From an uncultured Flavobacteriaceae bacterium (GTDB lineage: Bacteria; Bacteroidota; Bacteroidia; Flavobacteriales; Flavobacteriaceae), in contig CAJJDI010000001.1 of NCBI GenBank assembly GCA_905182835.1, forward strand, positions 1-64,000: a stretch of 64,000 nt of DNA, read 5' to 3'. Below, piece by piece: positions 1 to 10,366 of this stretch. Positions within the stretch are counted from its first letter, which is position 1; every line of letters begins with the position of its first letter. The position numbers and the translations under genes are program-made. Below the pieces are notes generated by a model. It made no database searches. It was not told the DNA's origin and saw only the letters and a program-made list of their open reading frames with translations.

Positions 1-240
1 CAATTTGCAGTACGTTTGACGTATGTATTACATTTAATTAGATAAAGTTATATCTATTTTTTTTATAGTCAAGCAATAGTTATTGACAAAGGGTGTTCGT
101 TCTTAACAAAAACATAATTGATTAAACACTCTTTTTTCAATTGTTAATTATACTATCATTTATAGAAAGTGCCAAAAATTAATACCTTTATAACTCGTTC
201 ATCATTAAGTATTGAAAACAAAAAACCACTTCAGTGCCCT

Positions 241-275
241 ACAATAAAAAACCCCATCTCTAACAGATAGGGTTT
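241..275 (-). terminator. Intrinsic terminator after the CAU tRNA
   Basis: On the minus strand an 11-bp stem (arms 265-275 and 249-259, one U.G pair) closes a 5-nt loop and is followed by a T-rich tract at 248-241. It sits 9 bases beyond the tRNA 3' end, as expected for a monocistronic tRNA gene. The upstream 1-240 is AT-rich; I see no ORF, RNA or repeat in it. Confidence 0.8.
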
Positions 276-283
276 AATATTAG

Positions 284-360
284 TGGTGGTCCCACCTGGA
301 CTCGAACCAGGGACCACTTGATTATGAGTCAAGTGCTCTAACCAACTGAGCTATAGGACC
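284..360 (-). tRNA. tRNA with CAU anticodon, probably tRNA-Ile2 (lysidine type), alternatively elongator tRNA-Met
   Basis: The minus strand folds into a full cloverleaf: 7-bp acceptor stem starting GGTCCTA, D-arm with AGCTCAGTTGGTTAGAGC, anticodon stem-loop with CTCATAA (anticodon CAU), and a TTCGAGT T-loop. The discriminator is A73 and CCA is encoded (284-286). CAU is shared by initiator Met, elongator Met and the TilS-modified Ile2 tRNA. Acceptor pairs C4-G69 and C5-G68 match the known TilS recognition pattern, and the anticodon-arm context resembles Ile2, so I favour Ile2. An imperfect -7 element (TAATATTG, one mismatch) lies at 379-372, 12 bases upstream. Confidence 0.9.
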
Positions 361-408
361 AATTAAGGGTGCAATATTAATACATTTTTTTAATACTAAA
401 AAAGAATA

Positions 409-822
409 CTATTCTTTATTATTTATGATTTGACAGAGCTCAATTAATACCCCGTTAGTTGTTTTGGGGTGCAGAAACACAATAAGCTTATTGTCAGCGC
501 CTTTTTTAGGCGTTTCTGAAATAAATTCAAAGCCTTCTTTTTTTAATCTTTTCACTTCTTCTAGAATGTTATCTACATGTAGGGCTAGGTGGTGCGCGCC
601 CTCCTTTCTTGATTCTATAAACTTGCTTATTGGTCCGTTTTCATCTGTTGACTGCAATAGCTCTATTTTTTGATCCCCAAGCTTAAAAAAAGAGGTGATC
701 ACAGATTCACTCTCTACAGCCTCTGTTTTATAATGTTCTTTTCCTAGAAGTTTTGCAAAAAGAGCATTTGAAGTTTCGATGTTTTTTACAGCAATCCCTA
801 AGTGTTCTATTTTATTAATCAT
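409..822 (-). CDS. mce: Methylmalonyl-CoA epimerase
   Basis: A 137-residue single vicinal-oxygen-chelate protein, the usual size of bacterial methylmalonyl-CoA epimerase. It interconverts (R)- and (S)-methylmalonyl-CoA, linking propionyl-CoA use with succinyl-CoA. The N-terminus MINKIEHLGIAV is the family opening; likely metal ligands are H7, E54, H77 or H78, and E128 in GVLIEL. The ATG start is at 822. It is divergent from rbfA. No carboxylase or mutase gene lies in the window, so the pathway partners are elsewhere. Confidence 0.93.
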   Translation of the reverse strand: MINKIEHLGIAVKNIETSNALFAKLLGKEHYKTEAVESESVITSFFKLGDQKIELLQSTDENGPISKFIESRKEGAHHLALHVDNILEEVKRLKKEGFEFISETPKKGADNKLIVFLHPKTTNGVLIELCQIINNKE

Positions 823-888
823 AGCACTAAATTAAATTAAAAAATTTTGTTTTAATTGTTTCATGTTGTAAATGTTTATTTTTACCAA

Positions 889-1251
889 ATGGAAAGTAAC
901 AGACAAAAGAAAATTTCTAAAATACTTCAGCAAGATCTTGCGGAGATTCTTCAAGGTGCCGCTTCAAAAGGTGGCCTTATGGGTGTTATAATTTCGGTCT
1001 CTAAAGTTTCGGTTACTACAGACCTTTCTATTGCAAAAGTACACTTAAGTGTTTTCCCTTCTGCTAAAGGGCCAGAAATACTAGCTGGAATAAAAACAAA
1101 CACTCCAATAATAAAACACGAAATATCTCAAAGAACAAGACATCAGTTAAGAAGAACCCCAAACTTTATGTTTTTCATTGACGATTCTTTAGATTATATT
1201 GAAAAAATTGATCGCTCTTTAAAAGGAACGGACAACCCTCTTAAACCATAA
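889..1251 (+). CDS. rbfA: Ribosome-binding factor A
   Basis: Small KH-fold protein that binds the 30S subunit during late 16S rRNA maturation. I start it at the ATG at 889 (120 residues, MESNRQKKISKILQQDL). An in-frame TTG at 856 would add 11 residues without resemblance to the family. The body carries the typical segment 'SVSKVSVTTDLSIAKVHLSV' and the end 'FFIDDSLDYIEKIDRSL', usual for RbfA. It is followed after 12 bases by an FtsX-type permease, an arrangement I know from other flavobacteria, so the two are probably cotranscribed. Confidence 0.93.
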   Translation: MESNRQKKISKILQQDLAEILQGAASKGGLMGVIISVSKVSVTTDLSIAKVHLSVFPSAKGPEILAGIKTNTPIIKHEISQRTRHQLRRTPNFMFFIDDSLDYIEKIDRSLKGTDNPLKP

Positions 1252-1263
1252 AATAAGTAACCC

Positions 1264-2463
1264 TTGAATTTTTCTTATTATATAGCAAAACGATATCTCT
1301 TTTCAAAGAGCTCTAACAATGCTGTAAACTTTATGTCTAAGCTTGCTGGGCTAGGCGTTGTTGTCGGTAGCGCGGCTCTTTTTATTGTATTGTCTGGGTT
1401 TAATGGGCTGAAAGATTATAGTTTGGCTTTTACCTCTTTTGTTGATCCTGATTTAAAACTAATTCCCGCAAAGTCTAAGACGTTTGTTGTAAAGGATTCT
1501 TTACTGGATGATGTTTTAAAATTTGAAAACTTTTTAAGCTATTCTAAAACTGTCGAAGAAGACGTGTTCTTATCAACAAATTCAAATGGAGAGATTATAT
1601 CAGTAAAAGGCGTTTCAGAATCTTACCCTTCAAAGACAATAGACTCTATTTTATATGACGGCATATGGATAAATAGCTCTAACCAAATTGTTTCAGGTTG
1701 GGGTGTGGCAAATAAACTTTCTTTTGGAGTTTATGATTACTCTAAGTCCCTTAAGCTTTATGCTCCAAGGCCAGGAACAAAACAAATTCTTTCGACTGAA
1801 AGTGCGTTTTCAAAGCTAGATGTTGTCAATGTTGGGATGTTTGAGATAAACGAAACTCTAGATTTTTCTCTTGTTTATATCAATCTTGAAGACTTACAAA
1901 AGCTGTTAGGCTACGAAAAGAACCAATTAAGTTCGGTCGAATTTTTACTAAAAGACCCTTCAAAAAACAAAGAATCTATCGCTTTATTAAAGTCTAAGTT
2001 TGGTAACGGTTTTGCTGTCAAAACCAAAGAGCAATTAAATGATTCTTTATACAAGATGCTTAACACCGAAGAGGTTGCTGTCTACCTTATATTTACTCTA
2101 GTTCTTGTTATTGCTCTGTTTAATTTGATTAGCTCAATAATAATTATGGTCCTTGAAAAAAGGAAAAACCTTAAAACGTTACATAGCTCTGGGGCTACAT
2201 ACAAAGAGATTAAAAAAATATTTTATTATCAAGGCTTAATTATTACTTCTCTTGGAGGTGTGACGGGTCTAACCCTGGGCTATCTTTTAATTTTGGCACA
2301 AGAAAAGTTTTCGTTATTTATGATAACCTCGAGCTTGCCCTATCCGGTAAGCCCAAAAGTAACTACCTTTTTAATCGTAGCTATTACTATTTTAATTCTT
2401 GGTGGTTTGGCGTCGAAAATTTCTTCTAATGCAGTAACGAAAGACCTTATAAACAAGTCCTAG
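1264..2463 (+). CDS. FtsX/LolC-type ABC transporter permease
   Basis: 399 residues with one transmembrane segment near 30-48, a roughly 220-residue periplasmic MacB-like domain, and three more segments near 270-297, 322-346 and 366-388. This is the four-helix layout of LolC/LolE/FtsX permeases. It probably works with an ATPase encoded elsewhere in lipoprotein release or a related envelope task; the substrate cannot be read from sequence. The start is TTG at 1264 (MNFSYYIAKRYLFSK is the family N-terminus). The stop overlaps the stop of convergent dusB by 4 bp. Confidence 0.85.
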   Translation: MNFSYYIAKRYLFSKSSNNAVNFMSKLAGLGVVVGSAALFIVLSGFNGLKDYSLAFTSFVDPDLKLIPAKSKTFVVKDSLLDDVLKFENFLSYSKTVEEDVFLSTNSNGEIISVKGVSESYPSKTIDSILYDGIWINSSNQIVSGWGVANKLSFGVYDYSKSLKLYAPRPGTKQILSTESAFSKLDVVNVGMFEINETLDFSLVYINLEDLQKLLGYEKNQLSSVEFLLKDPSKNKESIALLKSKFGNGFAVKTKEQLNDSLYKMLNTEEVAVYLIFTLVLVIALFNLISSIIIMVLEKRKNLKTLHSSGATYKEIKKIFYYQGLIITSLGGVTGLTLGYLLILAQEKFSLFMITSSLPYPVSPKVTTFLIVAITILILGGLASKISSNAVTKDLINKS

Positions 2464-3452
2464 ACAAACTCATAGGAATAAAACTTTTCATAAATATCAT
2501 CTAATGTTGCAAAAACATCTACCGAATGGTCACTTGTTACTAGTTTTTGTCTAAAGGGCTTAAAGTCTTGTATTCCCTTAAAGTAATTTGTATAATGCCT
2601 TCTTGTCTCGAAAACACCTAGCCTTTCTCCTTTCCAAGCAATAGACATCTCGAGATGTTTTCTTGCTGCAGAAACTCTTTCTTTAATAGAGACTGCCGGT
2701 AGGTGTTCTCCTGTTTTAAAGAAGTGTTTTACTTGGTTGAAAAACCAAGGGTTGCCAATGCTTGCCCTTCCTATCATAGCTCCATCTAAGCCAAACTTGT
2801 CTCTTATAAGCATAGCTCTTTCTGGAGTGTTTATGTCTCCATTTCCAAAAATTGGGATATGCATTCTTGAGTTGTTTTTAACTTTTTCTATTTCAGCCCA
2901 GTCAGCCTCACCTTTGTACATTTGCGCTCTTGTTCTGCCATGAATTGAAATAGCCTTACACCCTACGTCCTGAAGTCTTTCGGCCGCTTCGACAATTCTT
3001 ATGCTATCGCTATCCCAGCCCAGCCTTGTTTTAACGGTAATTGGCAAGTTTGTTCTTTTAACCATCTCTCTTGTTAGGCTTTCCATAAGGTCTAGGTCTT
3101 TTAAGATCCCAGCCCCAGCTCCTTTTGACACCACTTTTTTAACAGGGCAGCCAAAGTTAATGTCAATTATATCAGGGTTTGATTTTTCTACAATCTCTAC
3201 AGACCTAAGCATGGAATCAAGATTGGCTCCAAAAATCTGTATTCCTACAGGTCTTTCTTTTTCATATATATCCAGCTTCATGGTGCTTTTTACGGCGTCC
3301 CTTATAAGTCCTTCACTTGAAATAAATTCAGTATAAACAACGTCGGCCCCGTTCTCTTTGCATAGTGCTCTAAAGGGGGGGTCACTAACATCTTCCATTG
3401 GCGCAAGCAAAAGCGAGAAGTCTGGCAATTCAATGTCTCCTATTTTAATCAT
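2460..3452 (-). CDS. dusB: tRNA-dihydrouridine synthase (DusB type)
   Basis: 330-residue FMN-dependent TIM-barrel enzyme that reduces uridines in tRNA D-loops. Seen in the sequence: APMEDVSDPPFR (17-28), the catalytic cysteine C102 in DINFGCP, K141 and H171/R173, the expected FMN and substrate contacts, and the helical C-terminal domain from about 245. Length and motifs fit the DusB/NifR3 group. A promoter-like TATATTTG lies 28 bases upstream of the ATG. Confidence 0.95.
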   Translation of the reverse strand: MIKIGDIELPDFSLLLAPMEDVSDPPFRALCKENGADVVYTEFISSEGLIRDAVKSTMKLDIYEKERPVGIQIFGANLDSMLRSVEIVEKSNPDIIDINFGCPVKKVVSKGAGAGILKDLDLMESLTREMVKRTNLPITVKTRLGWDSDSIRIVEAAERLQDVGCKAISIHGRTRAQMYKGEADWAEIEKVKNNSRMHIPIFGNGDINTPERAMLIRDKFGLDGAMIGRASIGNPWFFNQVKHFFKTGEHLPAVSIKERVSAARKHLEMSIAWKGERLGVFETRRHYTNYFKGIQDFKPFRQKLVTSDHSVDVFATLDDIYEKFYSYEFV

Positions 3453-3480
3453 TTGAATAATTCTGTTGTCAATTATTCTA

Positions 3481-3488
3481 CAAATATA
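3481..3488 (-). promoter_or_regulatory. -7 promoter element for dusB
   Basis: The minus strand reads TATATTTG, a perfect match to the Bacteroidota -7 consensus TAnnTTTG, 28 bases before the dusB ATG. The -33 region has no clear TTG. Confidence 0.55.
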
Positions 3489-3550
3489 CTGAACAATCTA
3501 GAATTTGGTTTTTCTGGTTTTTACATCTTAGAAAATGGCAGATTTTTATG

Positions 3551-3558
3551 TACTTTTG
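3551..3558 (+). promoter_or_regulatory. -7 promoter element for lepA
   Basis: TACTTTTG matches TAnnTTTG exactly and lies 28 bases before the lepA ATG. A T-rich GGTTTTTAC stretch stands where the -33 element would be. Confidence 0.6.
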
Positions 3559-3586
3559 TGCCTTGCATCTAATTGCATGACTTTTA

Positions 3587-5383
3587 ATGAAAAATATTAG
3601 AAACTTTTGCATTATAGCCCATATTGACCACGGAAAAAGTACTCTTGCTGACAGGCTTTTAGAGTTTACCGGATCTGTTACCGACAGAGAAAAGCAAGAT
3701 CAATTGCTTGACAATATGGATCTTGAAAGAGAAAGAGGTATTACTATAAAGTCTCATGCGGTACAAATGGATTACACAAAAGGTGGTGTTGACTATGTTT
3801 TAAATCTTATAGACACTCCTGGTCATGTTGATTTTTCTTACGAGGTATCAAGGTCTATTGCTGCCTGTGAGGGGGCTCTTTTGATTGTTGATGCGGCTCA
3901 GAGTATTCAAGCACAAACCATCTCTAATTTATATTTAGCATTAGAAAATGATTTAGAAATAATCCCTGTTTTAAATAAGGTTGATCTTCCTAGCGCCAGT
4001 CCAGAAGAAGTGACAGACGATATTGTTGATTTACTTGGTTGTAAGGCAGAAGAAGTTATTCCTGCGAGCGCAAAAACAGGACTAGGAATAGAAAGTATTC
4101 TAGACGCAATAATTAAAAGAATACCGGCTCCTAAGGGAAGTTATGATGAGCCTCTACAAGCGTTGATTTTTGATTCTGTTTACAATCCGTTTAGAGGGGT
4201 TGAGACCTATTTTAGAGTGCTTAATGGTAGTATCAGAAAGAACCAGCAGGTTAAGTTTATAGCAACTGGAAAAACATATGGAGCGGATGAGGTTGGAACT
4301 CTTAATCTTACACAAACCCCAAAACCTGAAATTTTTGCAGGTGATGTTGGCTACCTTATCACGGGAATAAAAGAAGCGAAAGAAATAAAGGTTGGCGATA
4401 CGATTACGGATTCTAAAAACCCAACTTCAAATGCTGTTGAAGGTTTTGAAGATGTTAAGCCAATGGTTTTTGCAGGAATATATCCTGTAGACACAGAAGA
4501 TTATGAAGAGCTTAGAAACTCTATGGAAAAGCTCCAATTAAATGATGCTTCTTTGGTTTTTGTGCCAGAAAGTTCTGCTGCGCTAGGCTTCGGTTTTAGA
4601 TGTGGTTTCCTTGGCATGCTTCATATGGAGATTATTCAAGAAAGGTTAGAAAGAGAGTTTGGGATGACGGTAATTACTACTGTGCCAAACGTGTCTTACC
4701 TAGCTTACACAAGAAAAAACACCGACAAGCCTTTAACGGTAAATAACCCCACGGACCTGCCCGACCCTTCAACCCTAGAGAGAGTTGAAGAGCCTTACAT
4801 AAAGGCTACAATAATTACAAAATCAGATTTTGTAGGAAACGTAATGTCTCTTTGTATTGACAAAAGAGGGTTAATTAAAACGCAAACCTACTTAACCACG
4901 CAAAGAGTTGAGCTGACTTTTGATATGCCTTTAGCAGAGATTGTTTTCGACTTTTACGACAGGCTTAAAACTGTTTCCAAAGGATATGCTTCTTTTGATT
5001 ATTCGCCGATCGGAATGCAAACCTCAAAATTGGTTAGAGTTGATATTTTATTAAACTCTCAGCCGGTTGATGCTTTGTCTGCCTTAATCCATGCTAGCAG
5101 CGCTCACTCGATCGGAAAAAAGATGTGTGAAAAACTAAAAGAGCTTATTCCAAGACAGCAGTTTGATGTTCCTATTCAGGCGGCGATAGGAGCTAAAATA
5201 ATCGCAAGAGAAACGATCAAGGCTTTAAGAAAAGATGTTACCGCGAAATGTTATGGTGGTGATATTTCTAGAAAAAGAAAGCTTTTAGAAAAGCAAAAAA
5301 AAGGTAAAAAGCGAATGCGTCAAGTTGGAAATGTGGAAATTCCTCAAGAAGCTTTTATGGCTGTTTTAAAATTAAATGATTAG
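3587..5383 (+). CDS. lepA: Elongation factor 4 (LepA), translational GTPase
   Basis: 598 residues, the standard LepA length. The GTPase domain shows G1 AHIDHGKST (11-19), G3 DTPGH (76-80) and G4 NKVD (130-133). Domains II, III, V and the LepA-specific C-terminal domain follow, with the typical end rich in [17 protein letters not shown]. The protein acts on stalled or mistranslocated ribosomes. ATG at 3587 is unambiguous because [18 protein letters not shown] is the family N-terminus. The TAG stop overlaps the stop of the convergent permease by 4 bp. Confidence 0.97.
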   Translation: MKNIRNFCIIAHIDHGKSTLADRLLEFTGSVTDREKQDQLLDNMDLERERGITIKSHAVQMDYTKGGVDYVLNLIDTPGHVDFSYEVSRSIAACEGALLIVDAAQSIQAQTISNLYLALENDLEIIPVLNKVDLPSASPEEVTDDIVDLLGCKAEEVIPASAKTGLGIESILDAIIKRIPAPKGSYDEPLQALIFDSVYNPFRGVETYFRVLNGSIRKNQQVKFIATGKTYGADEVGTLNLTQTPKPEIFAGDVGYLITGIKEAKEIKVGDTITDSKNPTSNAVEGFEDVKPMVFAGIYPVDTEDYEELRNSMEKLQLNDASLVFVPESSAALGFGFRCGFLGMLHMEIIQERLEREFGMTVITTVPNVSYLAYTRKNTDKPLTVNNPTDLPDPSTLERVEEPYIKATIITKSDFVGNVMSLCIDKRGLIKTQTYLTTQRVELTFDMPLAEIVFDFYDRLKTVSKGYASFDYSPIGMQTSKLVRVDILLNSQPVDALSALIHASSAHSIGKKMCEKLKELIPRQQFDVPIQAAIGAKIIARETIKALRKDVTAKCYGGDISRKRKLLEKQKKGKKRMRQVGNVEIPQEAFMAVLKLND

Positions 5384-7578
5384 TCTTTCATTGTGAGCCT
5401 TAAAACAGAACACGCAGATTTTTCAGTAAACTTATCCTTCCCTGTGCCAAACAAGACGCTAATCCAGTTGTCTTTTTGGGGTGTTCCTAAGATTAGCAAG
5501 TCGTAGCCTGCTGATTGAGAGGAAATCGTTTCTATAGAGTCGTTGTTTTTTAAAATTTGCAGTTGACTTTTCGTGTTGATTTTGGCTATTAAGCTTAATG
5601 AGTTCTTTTTTATCTTTTCAACTTCATGCTCTGACGTTTGTTCTGATACAACATGTAATAGCGTGAGTTCTGCGCCATAAAAAGAACATATTCTTTCTGC
5701 TACTGCTAAGAAATTTTTGTCTTTTCTTCCTGGTCGTAAGGCTAAGAGGACCTTGCTTATATATCTTACCCCATTGTCTTTAAAAAGAGCAAAGTCTGAT
5801 TTAATGTTTGTAAGTAGCCAGCCTATTGGGTTGCTTACAAGAATCCCGCTATGAGCTCTACCGTTCCACCCCATTACTAGCCAGTCGCAATTTGTTTGGC
5901 TACTTAGCTGGCCTATTGTGTTAGACAGCTCATGGGTTACCACTGCTTCAAAATCAACTTCTATGCCTTTGCTTTTAGATAACCCTGATATTCTTCTTTC
6001 TAGAGAAAGAATTTTTGGATCATCTTTCATAAAGGCTTCTAAAAATGTTTGGTTCGGCACTTCGGTGATGTTAACCGTTTGTATTGTGTCTCTTTTGTTT
6101 ATTGCTGCTGCAATTTCTACTAGCATTTCTGCTGACTGTTCGTTTCCTAAAAGAGGAACAACAACTCCGGCGTCTGGATTAAGAGATCCGTCTAAGTTTT
6201 TATCAATTTCTTCTGTTCTTTTTGTCTCTATTTCTTCTTGTTTTTTCTTTGTATAAAAAAGATAAAGAGCAGGCTTGTGTCCGTATTTTCTAAGAACGCC
6301 TGTTCGATTAACTTCTTTGTTTGAAAAAGCATAAATTATTGCTCCTAGTAAAAATATTGCTCCTATTGCAAGAAGGGGAACAATGCCTAAATAGAAAAGA
6401 AGGAAAAAACCAGTTATTATTCCAAAAATTTGAATCCAAGGATAGAGCGGTGATTTGTATTTTGGCTTATACCACTGTGCAGAGGTTTCTCTTAGGATAA
6501 TAACAGACATGTTTACCGAAATAAACATCATCACCTTGAAGGCGCTAGCTAGCTTTGCTATTTTTACCACATCAAGAAAAACGATAACAAGTAGCATTCC
6601 TATGCAGGTGGCGGCAATAGTTATAACTGGTGTTTTAAATTTTTCGCTTATTTTGCTCATAAACCCAGGTAATAGGTTGTCCCTTGACATGGCAAACGGA
6701 AAACGAGAGGCGGCCAAAACGCCAGCATTGGCCGTAGAAATAAGGGTAAGAACACCAACTACGGCAGCTATTATTCCTATGGTCGGACCTCCTAGTTTAT
6801 CAGCAAGCGTAAATATTGGTTTAATATCTGTGGCTAGTTCTGAAACAGGAATATTAGAAACTAACACGAAAGAAACAACAACATAAATAGCGGTAATAGC
6901 GGTTAAAGAAGCCAGCATTGATAGCGGTAAGTTTTTTGATGGGTTTTTAATTTCCTCTGCAATAGCCGCAACCTTTGTAACGCCTGAGTAAGAAATATAA
7001 ACAAAAGCAATTGTGTATAGCAAGCCCTTGTCTCCGTCTGTTAAAAAGGGGGTTAAAAGTTCTGTGTTTAGATTTTGTAGTCCAAAAAAGGAAAGTGCTA
7101 TCAAAAACAAGACGCTAACGGTAACTATATAAAGCTGAACCTTGCCTACTTTTTTAGCCCCGGTTATGTTTAAAATAAAAATAAAGGCCAAAAAGATAAT
7201 GGCTATATATTTTATATAACTCTCGTCAAGATCTACCAAAACTAGCATGTAAGCGCCGAACCCAACTAGAGCAAAAGAGCTTTTTAATAACATTGAAAGC
7301 CACAGGCCAAGGCCTGAAATAGTTCCAAACAAGGGGCCAAAAGCTCTTTCAATATAAACGTAAGTCCCCCCCGAAGAGGGCATTGCTGTTGCTAGCTCCG
7401 ACTTTGAAAGCGCTGCGGGCAAGACACAGATAGCCGCAAGCAAATAGGCAAGCCAAACGGATGGGCCTGTTTGTGCCGCGGCTAAGCCCGGCAAAACAAA
7501 GATCCCACTTCCTAACATTCCTCCCAGACTAATTGCTATAACAGAAGACAGGGATAAACTTCTTTCTAACTTCTTCAA
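5380..7578 (-). CDS. APC-family amino acid permease with C-terminal universal-stress (USP) domains
   Basis: 732 residues. Residues 1-430 form an APC-superfamily permease of about 12 membrane helices; [14 protein letters not shown] at 17-30 is the conserved first helix. After a charged linker (about 435-470) two UspA-like domains follow, from about 475 to 600 and 610 to 732; the second contains LLILGTPQ near the end. The family imports amino acids or polyamines, and the tail may sense nucleotides or stress. No glycine-rich ATP-binding motif is obvious in either domain, so ligand binding is uncertain. The start is TTG at 7578. The substrate is not predictable. Confidence 0.85.
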   Translation of the reverse strand: MKKLERSLSLSSVIAISLGGMLGSGIFVLPGLAAAQTGPSVWLAYLLAAICVLPAALSKSELATAMPSSGGTYVYIERAFGPLFGTISGLGLWLSMLLKSSFALVGFGAYMLVLVDLDESYIKYIAIIFLAFIFILNITGAKKVGKVQLYIVTVSVLFLIALSFFGLQNLNTELLTPFLTDGDKGLLYTIAFVYISYSGVTKVAAIAEEIKNPSKNLPLSMLASLTAITAIYVVVSFVLVSNIPVSELATDIKPIFTLADKLGGPTIGIIAAVVGVLTLISTANAGVLAASRFPFAMSRDNLLPGFMSKISEKFKTPVITIAATCIGMLLVIVFLDVVKIAKLASAFKVMMFISVNMSVIILRETSAQWYKPKYKSPLYPWIQIFGIITGFFLLFYLGIVPLLAIGAIFLLGAIIYAFSNKEVNRTGVLRKYGHKPALYLFYTKKKQEEIETKRTEEIDKNLDGSLNPDAGVVVPLLGNEQSAEMLVEIAAAINKRDTIQTVNITEVPNQTFLEAFMKDDPKILSLERRISGLSKSKGIEVDFEAVVTHELSNTIGQLSSQTNCDWLVMGWNGRAHSGILVSNPIGWLLTNIKSDFALFKDNGVRYISKVLLALRPGRKDKNFLAVAERICSFYGAELTLLHVVSEQTSEHEVEKIKKNSLSLIAKINTKSQLQILKNNDSIETISSQSAGYDLLILGTPQKDNWISVLFGTGKDKFTEKSACSVLRLTMKD

Positions 7579-7621
7579 AATATTGTTTTATATTTATAAA
7601 AATAGTAAATAATCTCGTTAA

Positions 7622-8479
7622 ATGAATCTATATCCTATTAATGCTGGTAATTTTAAATTAGATGGTGGAGCTATGTTCGGGGCAGTTCCAAAGACTATTT
7701 GGAATAAAACAAATCCTGCAGATAGTAAAAACCTAATAGATATTACGGCTAGGTGTCTTTTAATAGAAGATGGGGAGAGGCTTGTTCTTATTGATACAGG
7801 AATGGGAGACAAGCAGAGTGAAAAATTTTTTAGCTACTACTCATTGTGGGGAAACGACACTCTAGAAGGCTCTCTTAAAAAAGCTGGGTTTTCGGTTGAC
7901 GATGTAACTGATGTTTTTTTTACACACCTTCATTTTGACCATTGTGGGGGTGCGATTAAAAGAGGTTCTTTTAGCTCGGGTTTTGAGCCCGTGTTTAAAA
8001 ATGCTGTTTTTTGGACAAATGAAAAACATTGGAATTGGGCGCTTAGCCCGAACAAAAGAGAGGGCGCTTCTTTTTTGAAAGAGAACCTTTTGCCAATTGA
8101 AGAGTCTGGAAGGCTAAAGTTTATTACTAGTAAAGACGGAGTGATCTCTTTCGCTTCTGAGCTAGGCTTTGAGTTGTTTTATGCCGATGGTCATACAGAA
8201 AAACAAATGATACCGATTATTTCATATAACGGACAGAAAATTGCTTTTGCAGCAGACCTTGTCCCTACCGCCGGCCACGTTCCTTTATCTTACATAATGG
8301 GTTATGACGTAAGGCCTCTGACAACCTTAGAAGAAAAATCTTTCTTTTTAGATTATGTAGTTGAAAACAATATCCTTCTGTGTCTTGAGCACGATAGTGT
8401 TAACGAGATTCTTTCTTTAAAGAAAACCGACAAAGGCATTCGTATTAATGAATTTTTAAAATGTAAAGATGTTTTTTAG
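7622..8479 (+). CDS. MBL-fold metallo-hydrolase
   Basis: 285 residues with the metallo-beta-lactamase zinc motif HLHFDH (H102, H104, D106, H107), LIDTGMGD at 57-64 before it, and YADGHTEKQ and AADLVPT downstream as the expected third histidine and bridging aspartate. The substrate is unknown; the family includes lactonases and other hydrolases. ATG at 7622. Its 3' end overlaps the next gene by 11 bp, suggesting translational coupling with the M1 peptidase lipoprotein. Confidence 0.85.
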   Translation: MNLYPINAGNFKLDGGAMFGAVPKTIWNKTNPADSKNLIDITARCLLIEDGERLVLIDTGMGDKQSEKFFSYYSLWGNDTLEGSLKKAGFSVDDVTDVFFTHLHFDHCGGAIKRGSFSSGFEPVFKNAVFWTNEKHWNWALSPNKREGASFLKENLLPIEESGRLKFITSKDGVISFASELGFELFYADGHTEKQMIPIISYNGQKIAFAADLVPTAGHVPLSYIMGYDVRPLTTLEEKSFFLDYVVENNILLCLEHDSVNEILSLKKTDKGIRINEFLKCKDVF

Positions 8480-10322
8480 AATCCTCCCCCTCCTATTGTT
8501 TATTGTTTCTTGTTCGAACAAACCTGTTTTAGACTGGCAACAACATGTAAGTTATAAAATGACCATAGATGTTGACGCAGATAACGGGAGTTATTCGGGG
8601 CTACAAGAGCTTGTCTACACGAACAACTCTCCAGACACGATTAGTCGTGTTTTTTATCATTTGTATTTTAATGCCTTTAAGCCTGGTAGTGAAATGCAGG
8701 TAAGAGCGTCTCAAATTACTGATGACCGTAGAAAAATTTCTGAAAAAATTCTTGCTTTAGACGAAAGTGATTATGGCGAAGTTCGGGTTATAGACCTTTT
8801 TCAAGAAGGGGTGTTGTTAAGCTTAAAGAGTCAAGAAACTATTTTAGAGGCTTCGCTTGCAAAACCACTTTTGCCTGGAGAAGCAACAAAACTAGTTATG
8901 CGTTTTGAAGTTGATGTTCCTAAAGAAGTTCGAAGGGCTGGAAAAGACAATAAAGATGGTGTTGCTTTTTCTATGGCGCAATGGTACCCTAAGCTTAGTG
9001 AGTATGATGATCAGGGGTGGCATGCAAATGCTTATATAGGAAGAGAGTTTTATGGTGTTTGGGGTGATTTCGATGTCACGATTAATATAGATAAAGACTA
9101 TACTGTTGCGGCAACGGGCTATTTAAAAAACCCTGGGGAAATTGGCCACGGCTATGCTGAACTTATAGAGCCATACGTCTCAGAAAAACTGTCTTGGAAT
9201 TTTTACGCACCTAATGTTCATGATTTTAGCTGGGCGGCAGACACAAACTATGTCCATGATATTGTAAGCGTTCCTGAAGGCCCTGTCATGCATTTTTTTT
9301 ATAAAAATGAAGATCCTTATGTAGAAAACTGGAAAAAGGTTCAACCTTACGCTGTTCGTTTTATGGAATATTTTAGCAAAAACATAGGTGTGTATCCATA
9401 CAAACAGTATTCTGTAATTCATGCGGGAGACGGAGGAATGGAATACGCGATGTCTACTTTTATTGGAGGTGTTCGTGATTTTGAAAGTCTAGCGGGTGTG
9501 ATTTCACACGAAATTGCACACACATGGTTTCAGTTTTTACTTGCCACAAATGAGTCAAAGCATGCGTGGATGGATGAAGGTTTTACTAGCTATATTAGTG
9601 ATCATGCTGAAAACGCCGTCTTTGAAAAAGAGCTTAAGCTCCCAAACAAAAGGGCTTACAGAGATTACTTTAGGGTTGTTGCCTCTGGAGCAGAAGAGCC
9701 TTTAACCACCCATGCTGACCGGTTTTCGTCTAGCAGAAATTACGGAACTTCTTCTTATGATAAAGGCTCTGTGTTTTTATCACAGCTAGGGTATGTGGTA
9801 GGTGAAGGCGTTCTTTTAAAGGTTCTAAAAGAGTATTATTCTAACTATGTTTTTAAGCACCCTGATCCTGAAAAATTTATAAGAGTCGCTGAAAAAGTTA
9901 GCGGCCAAGAATTGGACTGGTATTTAATGGACTGGGCTCAGACAACCAAAACTATAGATTATGCCGTTTTAAGGGCGGATGTAGTTTTGTCTCAAAACAC
10001 ACTATTTTGTGACCCTCTACTTGATGTCGGCCTGGAGCACGAACATTCTAGGGTTTACTTAAAGAGAGAGGGTGAGATGGCGCTTCCCTCTGATGTATTA
10101 ATTGAGACTTCTGCGGGCTTAGTAAAAAACTATCACATCCCGCTGCTAATGAGTAGGGGTCATAAGCCAATAAACAAAGGGGTTAGGCTTTTAAAGTCGT
10201 GGAGTTGGGCAAACAAAAATTATTCTTTTGAGGTTTGTATAAAAAAAGAGGCTATTGCTAAAGTTCTTATAGACCCCTCTGGCAAAAGCGCTGATGTAAA
10301 TAGAAATAACAATTCTATTTAG
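8469..10322 (+). CDS. M1-family zinc metallopeptidase, lipoprotein
   Basis: 617 residues. The N-terminus has a signal with a lipobox ending at C15 (FIVSC), so the protein should be lipid-anchored in the envelope. GGMEY (322-326) is the M1 exopeptidase motif; HEIAH (347-351) with E370 gives the gluzincin zinc site HExxH-18-E. An N-terminal beta domain precedes the catalytic domain. It probably trims N-terminal residues from peptides in the periplasm. The shared overlap with the upstream hydrolase suggests one operon. Confidence 0.9.
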   Translation: MFFRILPLLLFIVSCSNKPVLDWQQHVSYKMTIDVDADNGSYSGLQELVYTNNSPDTISRVFYHLYFNAFKPGSEMQVRASQITDDRRKISEKILALDESDYGEVRVIDLFQEGVLLSLKSQETILEASLAKPLLPGEATKLVMRFEVDVPKEVRRAGKDNKDGVAFSMAQWYPKLSEYDDQGWHANAYIGREFYGVWGDFDVTINIDKDYTVAATGYLKNPGEIGHGYAELIEPYVSEKLSWNFYAPNVHDFSWAADTNYVHDIVSVPEGPVMHFFYKNEDPYVENWKKVQPYAVRFMEYFSKNIGVYPYKQYSVIHAGDGGMEYAMSTFIGGVRDFESLAGVISHEIAHTWFQFLLATNESKHAWMDEGFTSYISDHAENAVFEKELKLPNKRAYRDYFRVVASGAEEPLTTHADRFSSSRNYGTSSYDKGSVFLSQLGYVVGEGVLLKVLKEYYSNYVFKHPDPEKFIRVAEKVSGQELDWYLMDWAQTTKTIDYAVLRADVVLSQNTLFCDPLLDVGLEHEHSRVYLKREGEMALPSDVLIETSAGLVKNYHIPLLMSRGHKPINKGVRLLKSWSWANKNYSFEVCIKKEAIAKVLIDPSGKSADVNRNNNSI

Positions 10323-10366
10323 TTTTTTTATTTATACCTTTAGCCCGTATAGAAAGAGCCGCTATT

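Noticed and set aside
1..240. Search for a small RNA, repeat or truncated gene at the left edge
   Set aside because: Only AT-rich sequence without ORF, hairpin with T tract, or repeat was seen.
3001..3336. 111-codon open frame antisense to dusB
   Set aside because: It is a shadow of the dusB reading frame with no recognisable family.
6455..6886. 143-codon open frame antisense to the APC permease
   Set aside because: It mirrors membrane-helix codons of the permease and has no start context or homologous pattern.
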